The notes under the pieces are model-generated. The model was not told the DNA's origin. It saw nothing but the letters and a program-made list of their open reading frames with translations, and did no database searches. The translations under genes and the position numbers were made by a program. A stretch of 64,000 nt of DNA, taken from positions 29,160 to 93,159 of the forward strand of contig JAQGDQ010000516.1 of NCBI GenBank assembly GCA_030141605.1, given 5' to 3'. This document shows, in pieces, positions 63,812 to 64,000 of this stretch; positions within the stretch are counted from its first letter, which is position 1, and each line of letters opens with the position of its first letter. This stretch comes from Tubiluchus corallicola (Eukaryota; Priapulida; Priapulimorpha; Priapulimorphida; Tubiluchidae).

Positions 63812-63876
63812 TATCACCACCATCATTGTTATAATCACCATCATCATTATATTCATCATCACCACCATCATCTGCT
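63812..63876. repeat. (ATC)n-rich microsatellite
   Basis: Interrupted ATC/ACC units near the right edge of the window, in non-coding DNA. Confidence 0.9.
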
Positions 63877-64000
63877 TTTGTTTATTGCCAACAACATTTC
63901 TTTTTTTTATCTTGAATGATATTTTGAAATTGTAAGTACGAATTAACCCACATTACATTTTTTTATCTCTTCTGCAAAATAATTCTTAAAACAATAAAAT

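Larger units (their letters stand above)
58765..64000. other. Region upstream of the PP2C coding exons
   Basis: No coding exon is recognised. A 5' UTR intron of the PP2C gene must begin here. Minus-strand donors of consensus quality (gtgagt) occur at about 63619, 63512 and 62666, so the first exon or exons may lie there. The region also holds a large foldback repeat (58960-60130) and an (ATC)n patch. Confidence 0.5.

Noticed and set aside
1-64000. CRISPR arrays, phage modules, operons or toxin-antitoxin systems
   Set aside because: Nothing resembling these was seen; the tandem repeats are microsatellites and the genes are intron-containing animal genes.

Overview
The window is animal nuclear DNA: AT-rich, with long introns, GT-AG (and two GC-AG) splice junctions, microsatellites, many small non-autonomous DNA transposons and a decayed LINE. 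Protein content (mitochondrial MCAT, Gemin7, a GT92 glycosyltransferase, a GH3-domain protein and a nematode ppm-2-like PP2C phosphatase) points to an invertebrate metazoan. I cannot fix the phylum. Gene models were assembled by eye from reading frames, splice signals and matching exon phases. Only the coding parts are well supported; untranslated exons and promoters are largely unresolved.

Layout. 1-2000: 3' part of an RTE/BovB-like LINE, broken by frameshifts. 2000-8460: gene-poor, with transposon remnants including a foldback-like element with GGCGCC ends (4022-4775), a TA-flanked MITE (6790-7254) and an old Tigger-like copy (4854-5869). 8505-12513 (+): five-exon MCAT. 16.6-19.5 kb (+): GT92 glycosyltransferase with its whole ORF in one exon, lying between two direct copies of a 340-365 bp repeat. 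22457-30181 (-): an unrecognised gene coding for about 316 residues. 32724-32984 (-): Gemin7, a component of the SMN complex. 34728-49914 (+): a 14-exon GH3-domain gene. 53041-58705 (-): an eight-coding-exon PP2C phosphatase. 58.8-64 kb: non-coding, holding a large foldback repeat and possibly 5' UTR exons of the phosphatase.

The genes do not form a pathway; they are ordinary neighbours. Gemin7 and GH3 are divergent and share about 1.7 kb of upstream DNA. GH3 and PP2C are convergent, as are GT92 and the unrecognised gene. I saw no CRISPR, phage or operon-like system and no clear new molecular system. The items most worth a second look are the orphan gene, the animal GH3 enzyme with an altered ATP-loop motif, two GC-AG introns, two places where alternative splice sites keep reading frames open, and several well-bounded transposon families.
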